NCBI GenBank assembly: GCA_965197575.1
Contig: OZ240214.1
Location: forward strand, 186,001 to 250,000
From: VXOI01 sp965197575
GTDB lineage: Bacteria > Chloroflexota > Dehalococcoidia > Lucifugimonadales > UBA3495
Length of the DNA: 64,000 nt
Direction of reading: 5' to 3'
This document shows positions 1-9,267 of this stretch, in pieces. The translations under genes were made by a program, and so were the position numbers. Position 1 is the stretch's first letter. Each line of letters opens with the position of its first letter. Under the pieces are notes generated by a model that did not search any database, was not told the origin of the DNA, and saw only the letters and a list, made by a program, of their open reading frames with translations.

Positions 1-1511
1 GAGGTCTCGCAGGGGGAAATGGTGGGCGGAAGGTACACCAGCCAACGGGGGTCCAGGGCGAACCGGCTCATCACCTCCAGCGCAGCCGCCGCGTTTTCCT
101 CCCGGACCGTGATGTTGCCGCGCAGCCGGGTTGCCACGATACGCTTCCCGGCAACGTCGCCGATGTCGAGAAGGTCCCCGGCGCGGACCTCGGGAGTTTC
201 GGCCATTCCTCCAGGCTGACGCGCTTCCGGCAGCGGCCTTGCCGGCTCGTAGTAGACTCGCGCGGCGGGGACCGATACAAGCTCTTGCTCAGGGTACCGT
301 AGCGCCGTCAGCTTGCCGCCGAAGACACAGCCCGTGTCGATGTTGATGGTGTTGTTCAGCCACGCGGGTGCAGCCACCGGAGTATGGCCGTAGACCACTG
401 CGGCGCGGCCCCGGTACTCGGCCGCCCAGTTGTAGCGCACCGGCAGCCCGAACTCGTCGGTCTCCCCGGTAGTCTCGCCGTAAAGGCAGAAGTCCCTGAC
501 CCGGGCGGAGGCCCGGCCCTGGTACTCGGGTTTCATCCCCGCATGGGCCACCACCAGGTTGCCGTCATCGAGGACGTAATGACTGATCAGTCCATCCAGG
601 AACCCGGCGGCCTGTTGCCGGAATTCCGGCGGCTCCGCCTCCAACTGTTCGAGGGATTCCGCCAGCCCGTGTGATATCTGTACGTTTCGCCCCCGGAGTT
701 TACGGACGAGCTTGGACTCGTGGTTGCCCGCCACGCACAACGCCGTCCCGTCCCCCACCATGTCCATGACCAGCCTGATGACCCTGGCAACCCCCGGACC
801 CCGGTCTACCAGATCGCCCAGGAACACAGCCTTCCGGTCTTGGGGATGAGTGACGGTGAAGCCGGGCTCCCCGTCGGCGCCCGCGCGTCCCCCAAACTCG
901 TAGCCAAGGCGTTCCAGCAGAATCACCAACTCGTCGAAGCAACCATGTACGTCACCGATGATGTCGAAGGGCCCGTGCTCGTGTTGCAGGTTGGTCCACA
1001 AGGGCGTGCGCTCAATGGAGACCTCCTCCACTTCTTCCGGAGAGTTAAGGACGAAGATGTGCCTGAAGCCCTCTCGCCTCAACCCCCGCAGCGACCTCCG
1101 CAACTGCTCCGCCTGACGGCGCACCACTCGCGCCCCGAACGACCGGTCGGGGCGCCCCTGGTTCCGGGCCAGGCACAGGGACTCGGGCATGTTGAGCACG
1201 ATGGCCACGGGCAGGCAGTCATGGTCCCTGGCCAGCCCCACCAGGGACTTTCGGGCCTCCGGCTGGACGTTGGTGGCGTCGATGACGGTGAGGCGTCCAG
1301 CCCGCAATCGCGTAGCGGCGATGAAATTGAGCAGCGCAAATGCGTCCGGCGTCGCGGCCTGGTCGTTCGCGTCGTCTGAAACCATCGCCCGGCAGGCATC
1401 GGAAGACACAACCTCCGTGGGCCTGAAGTGCCTGGAGGCGAAAACGGATTTGCCGGACCCGGATGGCCCTACCAGGGCGACCAGGCACAGCTCTGGGACT
1501 GCGATGTTCAT
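1..1511 (-). CDS. pnkp: Polynucleotide kinase-phosphatase Pnkp (3' end off window)
   Basis: This is the kinase, phosphatase and start of the ligase part of bacterial Pnkp, the end-healing and sealing enzyme that works with Hen1 to repair cleaved RNA. Translating from ATG 1511 gives a Walker A motif VGPSGSGKS near residue 10 (5'-OH polynucleotide kinase). A metallophosphoesterase core follows with GDVHGC, GDLVDRGP, GNHE, VVAHAG and YGHTP. The opening of the ligase/adenylyltransferase module (DPRWLVYLPPT) then reaches the window edge. The family is about 850 aa, so roughly 350 residues are missing. The ATG overlaps the TGA of upstream hen1 as ATGA, a sign of translational coupling. The reading frame is open for all 503 visible codons. 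Confidence 0.93.
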   Translation of the reverse strand, partial: MNIAVPELCLVALVGPSGSGKSVFASRHFRPTEVVSSDACRAMVSDDANDQAATPDAFALLNFIAATRLRAGRLTVIDATNVQPEARKSLVGLARDHDCLPVAIVLNMPESLCLARNQGRPDRSFGARVVRRQAEQLRRSLRGLRREGFRHIFVLNSPEEVEEVSIERTPLWTNLQHEHGPFDIIGDVHGCFDELVILLERLGYEFGGRAGADGEPGFTVTHPQDRKAVFLGDLVDRGPGVARVIRLVMDMVGDGTALCVAGNHESKLVRKLRGRNVQISHGLAESLEQLEAEPPEFRQQAAGFLDGLISHYVLDDGNLVVAHAGMKPEYQGRASARVRDFCLYGETTGETDEFGLPVRYNWAAEYRGRAAVVYGHTPVAAPAWLNNTINIDTGCVFGGKLTALRYPEQELVSVPAARVYYEPARPLPEARQPGGMAETPEVRAGDLLDIGDVAGKRIVATRLRGNITVREENAAAALEVMSRFALDPRWLVYLPPTISPCET

Positions 1512-2907
1512 CGGGTAAACAATCCCATCTGTGTCGGCGCGCCGTGGTCCGCGTGCTCCGGGCCAATGTCCTGGAAGCGGACATCATAGCTGCGCCGCGC
1601 CGCAATATGCCGCGCCCACTCCTGGAACTGTTCCCGGTTCCACTCGAACCGGTGGTCCCGGTGCCGTAACTCTCCGGCCGGCAGCCCGGCGAAGAGCGCA
1701 TTGTACTCCGCGTTGGGCGTGGTGATCAGGACTGCCCCCGGCTTGGCGCTACCGAACACCACTTCCTCGAAGGCGTCCAGCCGCGAGGGGTCTATGTGTT
1801 CGATGACCTCCATCGCAACCGCGGCGTCGTAGCTGGACAGCCGCTTGTCCCTATAGCCAAGTGAACCGTGCAGCAGGGTAACGCGTTCCTTCTGACGTTC
1901 CGATAACGTATCAAGATGAAGCCGTTGCCGGGCCGATTCCAAGGCCCGGTGTGATACGTCAAGGCCAGTAACCGAGCTAAGCGATGGCTCCTTGAGCAGT
2001 TCTCCGATCAGCCTTCCTTCCCCGCAGCCCAGGTCGAGCACCCGGTTCGCGCTCAGGGTGCGAAGCGCGTCCAGGACTGCCGCGATTCGTTGCTCGCCAA
2101 GCCGCATCGGAGCCTCGAGCTGGGCCTCTTCATGTTCGTGCCGCGCCTCGATTGCGCCAGGGTCCGATTGGCCGGTGTCGAGCAGTTGGCCAATGCCTGA
2201 CGCACAAGGCCGCGTTGGTGCTTCAGGTAGCGGCGGGAGATCAGGTCCCGTAGTGGGTGGTGGTCCAGCCACCCCGCCCCGAAGCGCAGCAGCTTGTCGA
2301 CCTCGTCGTCTCCGACCCAGTAATGTTTGTTGTCGTCCAGCACGGGCAACAATACGTACAGGTGCGAAAGCAGGTCGCGAAGCCGGGTCTCCGACGTGAG
2401 GCCAACGCTGAAGTACGGGCTATTCCCCCACTGGGGAAACCGGGCATCCAACGGCCCTTCTCCTACCTCAACGGCATAGCCCAAGGGTCCAAATAGGCCC
2501 CGGATGAGATCCGCTCCTTCGTGAGAGGGCACCGCCGGTAGCCGGGCCTCCAGGGGGATTGCCTGCTCCACCAGCCCGGGCCGGTCTTTGCACTGACCCC
2601 TGAGGGCGCTGCCGAATACGGATGCGATCGCCACGCTGAGATGCGACGACGCGACGTAGGGCCGGTCGTTCACATATTGCTCCAGCCAACCAGCGGAATT
2701 CGGCCCGCCGGTCTTGGGGCGTACAAGACCAACCGGGTCGATTTCCAGCAGAAGGGCCACGGTGCAACGCCTGTCATCAGCTTCGGGATAGAAAACATCG
2801 GCCCGCCCGAACGGCAGCGGGAACGACTGGAAGCGGGCCGGGTTCTTGTGCAACAGGAAGCCCATGTCGGTCGCGGGCTGATACGTCGTGGAAATGGTTA
2901 GCAACAT
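1508..2907 (-). pseudogene. hen1: RNA 2'-O-methyltransferase Hen1, split by a frameshift
   Basis: Hen1 methylates the 2'-OH at the 3' end of damaged RNA before Pnkp seals it. The N-terminal half (from ATG 2907) begins MLLTISTTYQPATD and has the Hen1 N-domain motif GFLLHKNPAR. The C-terminal half is in another frame and ends at 1508. It holds the SAM motif VLDLGCGEG, the metal-binding EVIEHI, and the H..H.FEW signature. The two halves join near 2190-2200, where RYLKHQRGLVRQAL must shift into the frame reading IGQLLDTG. All catalytic motifs survive, so either the gene is freshly inactivated or one base is an assembly error. It sits directly upstream of pnkp with a 4-bp overlap. Confidence 0.88.
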
Positions 2908-3344
2908 GGGTCAATGGTACGGCGAAGCGCTTCAGGATTTCAAGACTGGCTTGTGCCGCCTGGCTGGAAACAATCAAGACCCTTCACGGTGCGGTTCAGT
3001 CTGGCATCGTAATCTTCCAGTTTTCCTGACAGGTCGGGGAAACGGACCCGTCAGGACGGGCTGATAAAAGCTGACGACCCAACTGAGGCTCTGTCGTGAC
3101 GGTGGGGGCATCATGCTTGCGTCTGACTTGCCGTCGCGGACTGGCTGAAGAAGGGTGGGTAGGCCCGCGCATGTGTAAAGTCCAAGCACGAAGCTGTAAT
3201 GGGTCTAAGCGCTTTGTCCCCTTGGACGGTTACCGACGGCGGCAACCGGACGAGTTGAAGATTCTGATATTCTAGGATCTGGGCACGGTGCCTGGCCGTC
3301 CTCAGTCTTGACGTTCCATAAGCTGATGAAAGGGACCTGGAGCC
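2908..3344. other. Intergenic region between hen1 and the DppC-like gene
   Basis: This 437-bp gap lies between divergently read genes and should hold both promoters. TTGACG at about 3308 could be a -35 for the rightward gene, but no convincing -10 partner was found. No tRNA, IS end or conserved coding frame was recognised. Confidence 0.4.
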
Positions 3345-4208
3345 ATGCGCTATCAGACTGTGTACCTGCGCCCAACTGTAATTGTTGGTGTCGCTTTTGC
3401 CCTGGTTATGGCGGTGACAGGAATCTTTGCACCGGCCCTGGCGCCCCACGATCCTGATGCTGTAAATCCATCCGCGCATTTCGTCCCTCCTGGTGGGAAT
3501 GCGGACGGCGGCCAGAGCCATATCCTGGGAACGGACAGACTTGGCCGGGACGTACTGAGCCGTATTGTCACAAGTTTTAGAATCTATCCGTACATTGGTC
3601 TCGTGGGAACCCTTTTGGGTCTCTTGGCCGCATCGCTGTTAGTGATTGTGCGCAGCATCAGAGGCGCCGCACTTACTCAGAATATGCCGCGCCCGCTGCT
3701 CGGTGTCCCGTTCTACGGCCTGGCCATGCTTACGTACGTTATCGGTGTTTTTCTATCCATTACTATCGTAGCTTCCGTGGGGTCGTCGCTTGAGGCCACA
3801 ATCGTATGCGCAGGGGTGTTTTCGTCCCTCCTGCCAATGGCCCTTGTTGATGGGTCCGTCCGAGGGGATCGCGCATCCTCAGGCCCGGTTCGGCTTGCTG
3901 TCCGCCGCGGGATTGCGCTGTCTCCGATAGGGTTCAGCCTGGCCTTGCTGATGGGCCTCTTCATCGAGTTTTCTATATCGTTTCTCGGAATAGGTGTGCC
4001 GCCTCCGACTCCGTCTTTGGGCGGCATGATTGCAGAGGCAAGGGCCGACTTCACGTTCGCGATGTGGACGTGGGTTTTTCCCTTGGGGATTGTGCTGGTG
4101 GCCGTGTGGGCTTTCTCAGCCATCGCCATTCCAGTAGCAGGATCTTACCCCCGCCAGCCGGAACAGCCCTGCCGGCCCATGTTGGCACGCCGGCGGGGTT
4201 CTGGATAA
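3345..4208 (+). CDS. DppC/OppC-like permease protein, degenerate
   Basis: The protein has 287 aa and several hydrophobic segments. The N-terminal part has the OppC signature LGTDRLGRDVLSRI (about residues 61-74). The C-terminal part has the DppC hallmark SFLGIGVPPPTPSLGG. In real dipeptide/oligopeptide permeases the segment between carries the EAA loop that contacts the ATPase. Here that region reads roughly ALVDGSVRGDRASSG and the EAA consensus is absent. No DppB, DppD/F or binding-protein gene is adjacent. It is therefore either a decayed remnant or a repurposed membrane protein. The 3' end overlaps the next gene by 145 bp in another frame. Confidence 0.6.
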   Translation: MRYQTVYLRPTVIVGVAFALVMAVTGIFAPALAPHDPDAVNPSAHFVPPGGNADGGQSHILGTDRLGRDVLSRIVTSFRIYPYIGLVGTLLGLLAASLLVIVRSIRGAALTQNMPRPLLGVPFYGLAMLTYVIGVFLSITIVASVGSSLEATIVCAGVFSSLLPMALVDGSVRGDRASSGPVRLAVRRGIALSPIGFSLALLMGLFIEFSISFLGIGVPPPTPSLGGMIAEARADFTFAMWTWVFPLGIVLVAVWAFSAIAIPVAGSYPRQPEQPCRPMLARRRGSG

Positions 4209-4531
4209 GATCGGCGGCCGACATGATTGACTTTCTTGCCATGCTGACAGTCCTCTTTGTAATCAGTGTCCTGCAATCCGCGTCTGGAATTCTAGCGAGC
4301 GCGCTGCTCCCGGCCTTGGTTTGGATTTTTGTAGTCTCCCCCGGCAAACGGGCCTTTGGCTTGAACGTCTTGAGACCAGACGGCTCCAGGATAGGTCTGG
4401 GCCGGAAATTTTGCCGCTCCTCCTTGGCGTGGATATTTTCGGGAGCGCTCATCAATTTGATGATTGCTTTCCGGAAAGACAAGCGCGGGCTTCATGACCT
4501 GATTTGCGACACGGTTGTAGTCCATTGGTAG
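4064..4531 (+). CDS. RDD family membrane protein
   Basis: RDD proteins are small multi-pass membrane proteins of generally unknown or transport-related function. The RDD core begins around GTPAGFWIRSAADMIDF (DNA about 4175) and ends with the typical DKRGLHDLICDTVVV. The middle SPGKRAFGL is also family-typical. The first 35 residues, read from ATG 4064, overlap the preceding gene and look like out-of-frame sequence, so the true start is uncertain. ATG 4223 would remove the conserved GFW..R segment, so a rare start upstream of 4175 is more likely. The arrangement suggests the RDD gene was fused onto the 3' part of the permease gene by deletion. Confidence 0.7.
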   Translation: MDVGFSLGDCAGGRVGFLSHRHSSSRILPPPAGTALPAHVGTPAGFWIRSAADMIDFLAMLTVLFVISVLQSASGILASALLPALVWIFVVSPGKRAFGLNVLRPDGSRIGLGRKFCRSSLAWIFSGALINLMIAFRKDKRGLHDLICDTVVVHW

Positions 4532-4631
4532 GGGCCTGGAGCGGTCCGCCATCCTTGCCGTCCAGGGTGAATGTCAGCACCTCGTCTGCCAGGTACTACA
4601 TGGCACTCCTGTCCGGGATGGCAGCATAAGA

Positions 4632-4943
4632 TAGCGATTCACGCTGCTGCTGGAACATCACCTGAAGGAGCTGAGGCTGCCCAGCTTCCCGAGAGAGTAC
4701 GGAAGGATGGCCGCCCAGTGCGCCGCCGAGGGTGTGGACCACTTCGAATACCTGCTGCACTTGGCTGAACTAGACTCCTCATAGACCGCCATCAGCGCAT
4801 GGTGGAGCGCCGGATCCGGGCGGCACGCTTCCCCGCCGTGAAAAGCCTGGACAGCTTCGACTTCCCGGCCATACCCTCGGTGACAAGGCGCTGGTGATGC
4901 GACTGGCCCGCTGCGAATACATCCATCACCACCGCCGCAGCCC
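4632..4943 (+). pseudogene. IS21-type istB remnant (N-terminal part)
   Basis: Translated piecewise, this stretch reads like the N-terminus of IstB, the ATP-binding helper of IS21-family transposition: LLLEHHLKELRLPSF, then MAAQCAAEGVDHFEYLL, then MVERRIRAARFPAVKSLD in a shifted frame. There is a stop after LAELDSS and at least two frame changes. The gene is cut off at 4943 by IS630 copy 1. No istA partner or IS21 terminus was found, so this is a dead fragment. Confidence 0.7.
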
Positions 4944-6169
4944 TAGTATTAAGTCAAGGTTGAAGTGTCAGGATAGAGGCGGCGCATTTTGGTTCTGGCA
5001 TCCTTGGTGGTGAAACGCCAGTTGATGATGGCACCGGCCGCATTGCGTTCTGCCTCGCAGGCGCTGATGTTCCTTTGCAGGGCGTCCTCATCGGGGTTCC
5101 GTTTCTTGAGACAGGCCCGGGCCAGTACGCTGAACTCGATCTCGGCCATATTCAGCCAGCTGCCGTGCTTGGGCGTGTGGTGAAACTCCAGCCGTTTGGC
5201 GATGCGCCTGGCCTCAGCCGCCGGAAAGGTCTCATAGAGGGACGCTATCCGGTGTGTGTTCAAGTTGTCGAGCACCATTCGGACCACAGGGATATCGGGA
5301 TATGCCTCGTCCACCAGCCAGCGCATCTGATGGGCGAAGTCCTGCATGGTGCGCCGCTCGGTAACCGCCACGTGCCGCCCGCCCGCCCGGGGCTCGCAGG
5401 TCAGGAACAGGTTCCTCGTTCCCGCTCTCAGGTACTCGTAGTCCTGACGCCTGGGCCGCCCCGGTTTCGCCGGGATGGGCGGCGTGAGGTCGGCCAGCAA
5501 CTGGGTGGAGGTCTCGTCAAAGCAGACCACCGGCCTTTCGGGGTCGTAGGGCTCGGCGTAGAGGTCCAGCACGTCCTCCATGTGGGCCACGAACTCCGCG
5601 CTCACTTTCGGGATGCACCACTGTTTCTTCCGCCACGGCTTGAGTGCGTTTTTTTCAACCGCAACCGCACCGTCTCGTGGGAGAGGGACTCCACCAGTCC
5701 CAGTTCCACCGCCTTGCCCGCCAGCACGCGCAACGTCCAGTGGTCGTGGCCCTCGGGCGCCGGGCTGCAGGCCAGGGCGATGAGATGGGCCTCCGCCCGG
5801 TCGTCCAGCTTCCGGTGGCGGGTGCTCTGGTTGCGGTGTCTGAGCACCTCATCCAAGCCATCCTCGGCGTACCGTCGCTTGGTGCGGAATACGGTCCGCT
5901 CCGAGATGTCCAGGGCGGCGGCCACCTGCGAGGCGCTCCAGCCCTCGTCTGTCTTGAGCAGGATACGGGCCCTCGCGATTGCTTGGGCAGAACTCCGGCC
6001 ACCCCTGATCATCTGCCTGAGCCGACCCTTTTCCCCGGCGGCTAACCGGACTGCGAATTTCTCCTGCACCATAAATGCCCCACCTCCCACAACACTGCTT
6101 CCTCTCCCAAAGGTACCATCGAAACCTGGCGCATGGAATATCTGACAATGCGAGTTTGACTGGGTACTA
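4944..6169 (-). mobile_element. IS630-family element, copy 1 (complete)
   Basis: The element is bounded by TA at 4944-4945 and 6168-6169, the duplicated target of IS630/Tc1-type elements. Both flanks read CTAG. Terminal inverted repeats are imperfect: the left end runs GTATTAAGTCAAGG and the right end, reverse-complemented, GTACCCAGTCAAAC, with GTCAG shared about 25 bp in. The right TA is shared with copy 2, so the two elements abut without any spacer. Confidence 0.85.
4949..6072 (-). CDS. IS630 transposase, orfA/orfB with -1 frameshift
   Basis: orfA (6072-5602) is the helix-turn-helix part (MVQEKFAVRL, then VAAALDISERTVFRTKRR). orfB (ends 4949) carries the DDE catalytic part: CFDETS (first D), VLDNLNTH (second D) and SWLNMAEIEF (E). 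They join in the -1 frame at a run of seven A residues (T on the plus strand, 5649-5655), giving LKK then NALKPW. ATG 6072 is chosen because GGAGGTGGGG precedes it. No other defect is visible, so this copy could be active if frameshifting or transcriptional slippage occurs. Confidence 0.85.
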
Positions 6170-7288
6170 GTACCGTTTCAAAGTAATCCTGATGGATAGA
6201 CATGTTGGAGTTTACTGCGGGCGTCCTGAGTAGAGAACCGCCACTCTATGACGGCGCCAGCATCGTTGCGCTCGCGTTCGAGGGCGGCGACCTCCTGCCG
6301 CAGCAACACTTCATCGCCGACCCGGCGGTTCAGACACTGTCTGCTGAAGACGCTCAACTCGATCTCGGCCATGTTCAGCCAGCTTCCATGCACGGGAGTG
6401 TGGTGAAACTCCAGGCGCTTGGCTATACGACGCGCTTCGGACGCTCCAAATGCTTCGTAGAGCGAGCCCAACTTGTGCGTATTGAGATTGTCCAACACCA
6501 GCCGGACCACCCTGGCGTGGGGGTACGCCTGGTCAACCAGCCAGCGCATCTGGCGCGCGAAGTCCACCGCAGTGCGGCGCCCGGTCACTTCGACGTGTCT
6601 CCATCCGCCCTTCGGTTCACAGAACATGAACAGGTTTCGGGTACCGTTTCGTTTGTACTCGCAGTCGTAGCGTTCCACCCGTCCGGGCTTGGCTTTGATG
6701 GGCGGCCTCACGTCCTCGACCAACTGCCTGGAGGTCTCGTCGAAACACACCACGGGATGCTCTGGGTCGTGGTCTTCGTGGTACAGGTCCAGCACATCCT
6801 CCATCCGGGCCACGAACTCTCCGCTCACCTTGGGGATGCACCACTCTTTCTTCTTCCATGGTTTGAGTTCGTTTTTTTGAGTATCTGGCGCACCGTCTCC
6901 AAGGAGATGCTCCCGGCAAACTCCATCGCCACCACCTTGTCCGCAAGTAGCTGGAGCGTCCAGTTCGTGTGTCCTTCGGGCGCATTGCTGCAGGTGATGG
7001 CGACGAGGTGCGCTTCCTGTATGCCGCTCAGCTTGCGCCCCCGGCCTGGCCGTGGCCGGTCGTTGATTGCGGCTTCGAGTCCCTCCTCGACGAACCGTCT
7101 CCGCGTTCTGGCAACAGTGGCGGCGCTGATCGAGACCGCCTCAGCCACCTCGCGGTCTGAGAGTCCTTCGTCAGTTTTCAACAGCGCAAGGGCCCGCTTT
7201 AGCGTGCGGGCTAACGGCTTGCCCCGGCGGGATACCTCAATCAGACCGGACCGTTCGGATGGTGTCAGTTCGACTTTGTACTTGATGG
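6168..7288 (-). mobile_element. IS630-family element, copy 2 (right end lost)
   Basis: The left end GTACCGTTTCAAAG starts right after the TA shared with copy 1. The other end is missing: at about 7288 the sequence changes abruptly into an ISNCY transposase fragment, inside the transposase codons that normally follow the ATG. This looks like a deletion fusing two elements. Confidence 0.8.
6178..7288 (-). pseudogene. IS630 transposase, copy 2, start codon deleted
   Basis: It has the same two-frame layout as copy 3. The helix-turn-helix part (AIKYKVELTPSERSG onward) lacks its initiating ATG because of the junction at 7288. The A7 frameshift run is at 6872-6878. The DDE part has CFDETS, VLDNLNTH and NMAEIEL. 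Apart from the lost start the reading frames are open, which suggests recent inactivation. Confidence 0.8.
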
Positions 7289-7832
7289 CACAGCTATGCC
7301 GGGGCGGCTGTGGAGGTCCTGGAAGGACTGGACGGCCGGCTCACCGTGCGGCATGAAGGGCGCATCGTCGCTGCCCAGGAGGCGCCACCCAGTCCGGTAT
7401 TTCTCCGCAACGGCCACCGGCGTTCCGCAACTGCTCCTGTCCCGCCCTCCGGCGCCAACGGCTTGGACGAACGCTGGACAGCGGCTCTCAAACCACTGGA
7501 CTCGAGGGCAGCGGGCGAGGAAGATCAGGCGCCCATCCCCGACAGCGCAGCCGCCACCGGGACGTCCGCAACCGCCTCTCCGCGCAAGCCGACGTTTCTT
7601 CAGAAGGAGAGATGGAAGGCGATTCAAAAAGCCAGGCGCAAGGGGATGCCACTTCGAGCAATTGAGCGGGAATTGGGAATCTACCGAGCCACCATTAAGA
7701 AATACCTGGACGCCGAAGGTCCTCCGACGGGGCAATCCCGGGCGGATCCCACGACGTCATCATCTGATACCATGGCGGCATAACCGAGTGACATTTATGC
7801 TGAACACTTAACCGGACATTTTCCCTGAACTT
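7289..7832 (+). pseudogene. ISNCY-type transposase remnant (C-terminal part)
   Basis: The frame opening HSYAGAAVEVLEGLDG and containing GRIVAAQEAPPSP matches the C-terminal segment of ISNCY-like integrase-core transposases. It aligns by eye with the better preserved minus-strand copy at 11858-13313. A trailing helix-turn-helix reads AIERELGIYRATIKKYL. The frame ends at 7783. An IS end is recognisable near 7832 (TGTGGAAGTTCAGGGAAAATG read on the minus strand), abutting an oxidoreductase fragment. The catalytic domain is absent. Confidence 0.7.
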
Positions 7833-8009
7833 CCACAAGAAGCTGACCCACTCGAAGCCCATTTCCTCGGCGTACTCGCACTCCTCGATGCCGTCCTGGT
7901 AGCTCTGGACGGAGACCGCAGGATCGTTATAGGCCGACGGCGTGGGCCAGGTTGCGGGAAAATCGCGACGGTGGGCGTAGCCCATCGCGCCCAGGTAAGA
8001 TGCCTTTAT
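7833..8009 (-). pseudogene. LLM flavin-dependent oxidoreductase, N-terminal fragment
   Basis: About 55 residues are left: YLGAMGYAHRRDFP, PTPSAYNDPAVSVQSY, then ECEYAEEMGFEWVSF. This resembles the start of luciferase-like monooxygenases. The fragment is cut at 7832 by the ISNCY end. An ideally placed GGGAGGAG precedes ATAAAG, suggesting the original ATG became ATA; ATG 7985 is the only remaining in-frame ATG. It is a separate gene from the intact oxidoreductase at 10346-11461. Confidence 0.65.
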
Positions 8010-8283
8010 CGGGCGCTCCTCCCGGTTGGTTGAGTTTGGTTGCCTAGAGTTCTACCAGATCGTAGGAAAGTGTGTTGAAAGACTCGCCGCCGTTTTCGGT
8101 AATCAGCGCCGTGTGAGAATATTTCGTAATGGTCCACTGCCGTGAGTCTAACATAAGGCCCGCGGCCAAGGTTTGAACGGGGAGCGGAATATACAAGCTA
8201 CGCCAAGCTGTCTATTGACCTGAAGTCTTGAGGTGGGAGGATGCAGCCGCCGATCAGTGGAGGGCTTGATGGGCTGCCAGCCT
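8010..8283. other. Non-coding stretch
   Basis: Nothing recognisable was found between the oxidoreductase fragment and the surface-protein fragment: no open frame with family features, hairpin terminator or IS end. Confidence 0.35.
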
Positions 8284-9267
8284 TTAGCTGGCAAAATAGA
8301 GCCGGATGACGGCTATCGCCTGGTCCTTGTTAATACGGTCACTGAAGTAATCACGTATGGCCGCAATGGCCTCGTCCTTGCTGATCCCGCCGTCTCCGTC
8401 GCCGTCATACGTAATACCCAACGATAACTGGATGGCCGCCGTATTGCCATTGCCGTCGGCATCTTCTGCCACGCCAGCGGCAATATCCACCGTCACCATA
8501 CCGATGGCGTTCGGCGTCACGTCAAACGTGTAGATGGTGTCGCCGTCGGCTCCTGTGAAGTTACCGATCGTGCCGTTGCCCACGTCGATGTCGGCTGAGG
8601 TGAAGCCAAAGACCGGCTCGCTGAAGGTGGCCGTCACGGGGACCGGCAAGTTGATTCTCACCGGCCCGGCGCTTCCGGTGACGTGGGCGCCCGGCGGACT
8701 CTTGACTGGCACGTTGGAAGCTCCGCCCACTCGGATGCGAGCGTACCCGAGCAGGTCTATGTTTTCTCCTATAGTTGGTGTCCTGCTTCCGTCTCTAAAT
8801 CCCAGGACAAGGACGATGTAGCCTGACGGGTTGACGAGGGCCTGTGGGAACGGAAACTTGATGATGAACGCCCTTTCGTACAGCCGGTATTCGGCGGCGA
8901 CGGAATCCCCAGGGTCGTCCAATATCCAGTTCGTGCCATCCTCGAGCGGGGGCAGTATGCTGCCTGCATACTCATGCTTGTCAGCGTGGGACAGTGAAAA
9001 GTTTGAGTACCCGCCCTCCCTTGCTTGGTGGAGGGTTTCACTGTACAGGACTGCATCGTTTAGCAGTGTGCCGCTGAACGTTACCGAGTGACCGTCGTAG
9101 GTTGGGTATTGATCCCATTGGATTAGGTCATGGCTTGTTCTGTCTACGCCTTCGTCAAACAGCCGGTTTTCCGGCGCGTTTACCGCGCCTGACCAGTGCT
9201 TGTCGATGATGTCGTCAAGCCCTTCGAATGTCTGCCGGACCGCGGCGATGCCGGGAGTCCGGTCTTC
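8284..9267 (-). pseudogene. Secreted Ig-like/dockerin-like protein, C-terminal fragment
   Basis: The frame covers about 330 residues but its start is gone; the 5' side fuses at about 9267 to an IS630 remnant. Near the C-terminus is a bacterial Ig-like (SwmB-type) repeat (VTATFSEPVFGFTSADIDV, then ADGDTIYTFDVTP). It is followed by an EF-hand/dockerin-like tail with DGDGDGGISKDEAIAAI and INKDQAIAVIRLYF. Such tails are common at the C-termini of cell-surface proteins in related bacteria. The N-terminal 200 residues have no family I can name. Without a signal peptide it cannot be secreted as it stands. Confidence 0.7.
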
